The notes under the pieces: generated by a model | Database searches by the model: none | The model's input: only the letters and a program-made list of their open reading frames with translations | Told to the model about the DNA's origin: nothing | Assembly (NCBI RefSeq): GCF_000689395.1 | Contig: NZ_HG966617.1 | Location: 3,012,721-3,076,720, forward strand | From: Candidatus Phaeomarinobacter ectocarpi | GTDB lineage: Bacteria; Pseudomonadota; Alphaproteobacteria; CGMCC-115125 | Reading direction: 5' to 3' | DNA length: 64,000 nt | Shown: positions 63,599 through 64,000 of the stretch, piece after piece | Layout of the letters: every line of letters starts with the position of its first letter | Numbering within the stretch: the stretch's first letter is position 1 | Made by a program: the position numbers and the translations under genes

Positions 63599-64000
63599 GA
63601 CGCAGCTCCCGTGTTTGTATCAGCACTCATCACAGAGCGACCCGCCGCCTGCGCCCGCGTTGCGCGTTTACGCCGGCGTGTCCAGCTCAGCACCAGCCAG
63701 ACGGCCCCGACGAGCAGCGGCACCAGCGCCATATTGAGGAACGCAATCCGTGCACCCAGCGCATCAACGTCCCGGCGCAGGTCCCCCTGCACATCACGCA
63801 ACGCCCGGCGACCTTCGGCCAGCTCGCGTTGAAGCGACGCCATTTCAGCTTCCTGTGCATCCGTCAGCAGTGCCGCAGCACCGGCCCCTTCGGGCAACTC
63901 GGCGCGCAGGGCAGCAAGGCGCGCTTCTGTTTCATCAATGCGGGTCTGCAGGCGGGTTTCTTCTGCCAGGAACTTTTCTTCCGCATCACGGCGAATGTCT
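63595..64000 (-). CDS. GldG-like ABC-system protein, C-terminal part (runs off the window)
   Basis: Only the last 134 codons are in the window; the frame is open through base 64000 on the minus strand. Visible is a coiled-coil region ('ETRLQTRIDETEARLAALRA', 'SLQRELAEGRRALRDVQGD') and one membrane helix ('FLNMALVPLLVGAVWLVLSW') followed by a basic C-terminus. This layout, next to a DUF4340 gene, is that of the GldG-family protein of an uncharacterised ABC-type system. The ABC ATPase and permease would lie beyond the right end. Confidence 0.75.
   Translation of the reverse strand, partial: DIRRDAEEKFLAEETRLQTRIDETEARLAALRAELPEGAGAAALLTDAQEAEMASLQRELAEGRRALRDVQGDLRRDVDALGARIAFLNMALVPLLVGAVWLVLSWTRRRKRATRAQAAGRSVMSADTNTGAAS

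Overview
The window is a GC-rich (roughly 60%) stretch of an alphaproteobacterial chromosome. The evidence is the sdhCDAB order, the leuC/leuD/leuB region beside rplS-trmD-rimM-rpsP-ffh, the dapF-mtaB-ftsY-yciB chain, the ccmABCDG block and the acnA-DUF1223 pair. The overall arrangement looks like a Hyphomicrobiales (Rhizobiales) or Parvibaculum-like lineage, but the genus cannot be fixed from sequence alone. No tRNA, rRNA, CRISPR array, insertion sequence or prophage was recognised.

Layout. 1-8.1 kb: the end of a zinc-metallopeptidase gene, mdh, envelope proteins, zapE, an enoyl-CoA hydratase, an arylamine N-acetyltransferase and mmsA. 8.2-10.4 kb: a compact arsenic operon read leftward (arsR-arsI-arsC-aqpS). 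10.5-14.1 kb: a trypsin-like autotransporter and two VOC/glyoxalase-fold proteins. 14.2-18.1 kb: succinate dehydrogenase (sdhC-sdhD-sdhA-[small secreted protein]-sdhB, leftward). 18.4-23 kb: acyl-CoA genes (PaaI-type thioesterase, crotonase, mesaconyl-CoA-hydratase-like MaoC protein, malyl-CoA lyase/thioesterase-like protein) and a pyridoxal kinase. 23-27 kb: an ammonium-transporter/histidine-kinase fusion, a phytanoyl-CoA-dioxygenase-like protein and a TetR regulator. 27-28.3 kb: asd, preceded by an unannotated Thr-rich leader peptide and competing hairpins that look like an attenuator. 28.3-34 kb: small lipoproteins, leuB, and a cluster of two CC0125/CC1285-like proteins plus a TerB-like protein.

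34.3-43.7 kb: rsgA, then leuD, an OmpA-type protein, a broken second copy of the start of leuD, a low-GC membrane-protein gene, leuC, and the translation/secretion group rplS-trmD-rimM-rpsP-ffh (all leftward except rsgA). 43.9-53.8 kb: a hypothetical protein, a PIG-L deacetylase, the tightly overlapped dapF-mtaB-ftsY-yciB operon, a DUF2332 protein, a Nudix hydrolase and a MarR regulator with a histone-H1-like Lys/Ala tail. 53.9-56.7 kb: ccmA-B-C-D-G for cytochrome c maturation. 56.8-64 kb: a membrane protein, a third crotonase, acnA (TTG start, Lys/Ala-rich N-terminal extension), a DUF1223 protein, a small acidic protein and the ends of a GldG/DUF4340 gliding-type ABC accessory pair.

Functionally the region is mostly housekeeping: TCA cycle (mdh, sdh, acnA), leucine and aspartate-family amino acids (leuBCD, asd, dapF), co-translational secretion (ffh, ftsY) and cytochrome c maturation. 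The most interesting observations are the likely threonine/isoleucine-sensitive attenuator upstream of asd, the MarR-H1 fusion, the Amt-kinase fusion, the 92-bp leuD duplication beside a low-GC gene, and a 0.7-kb unexplained region upstream of leuB.
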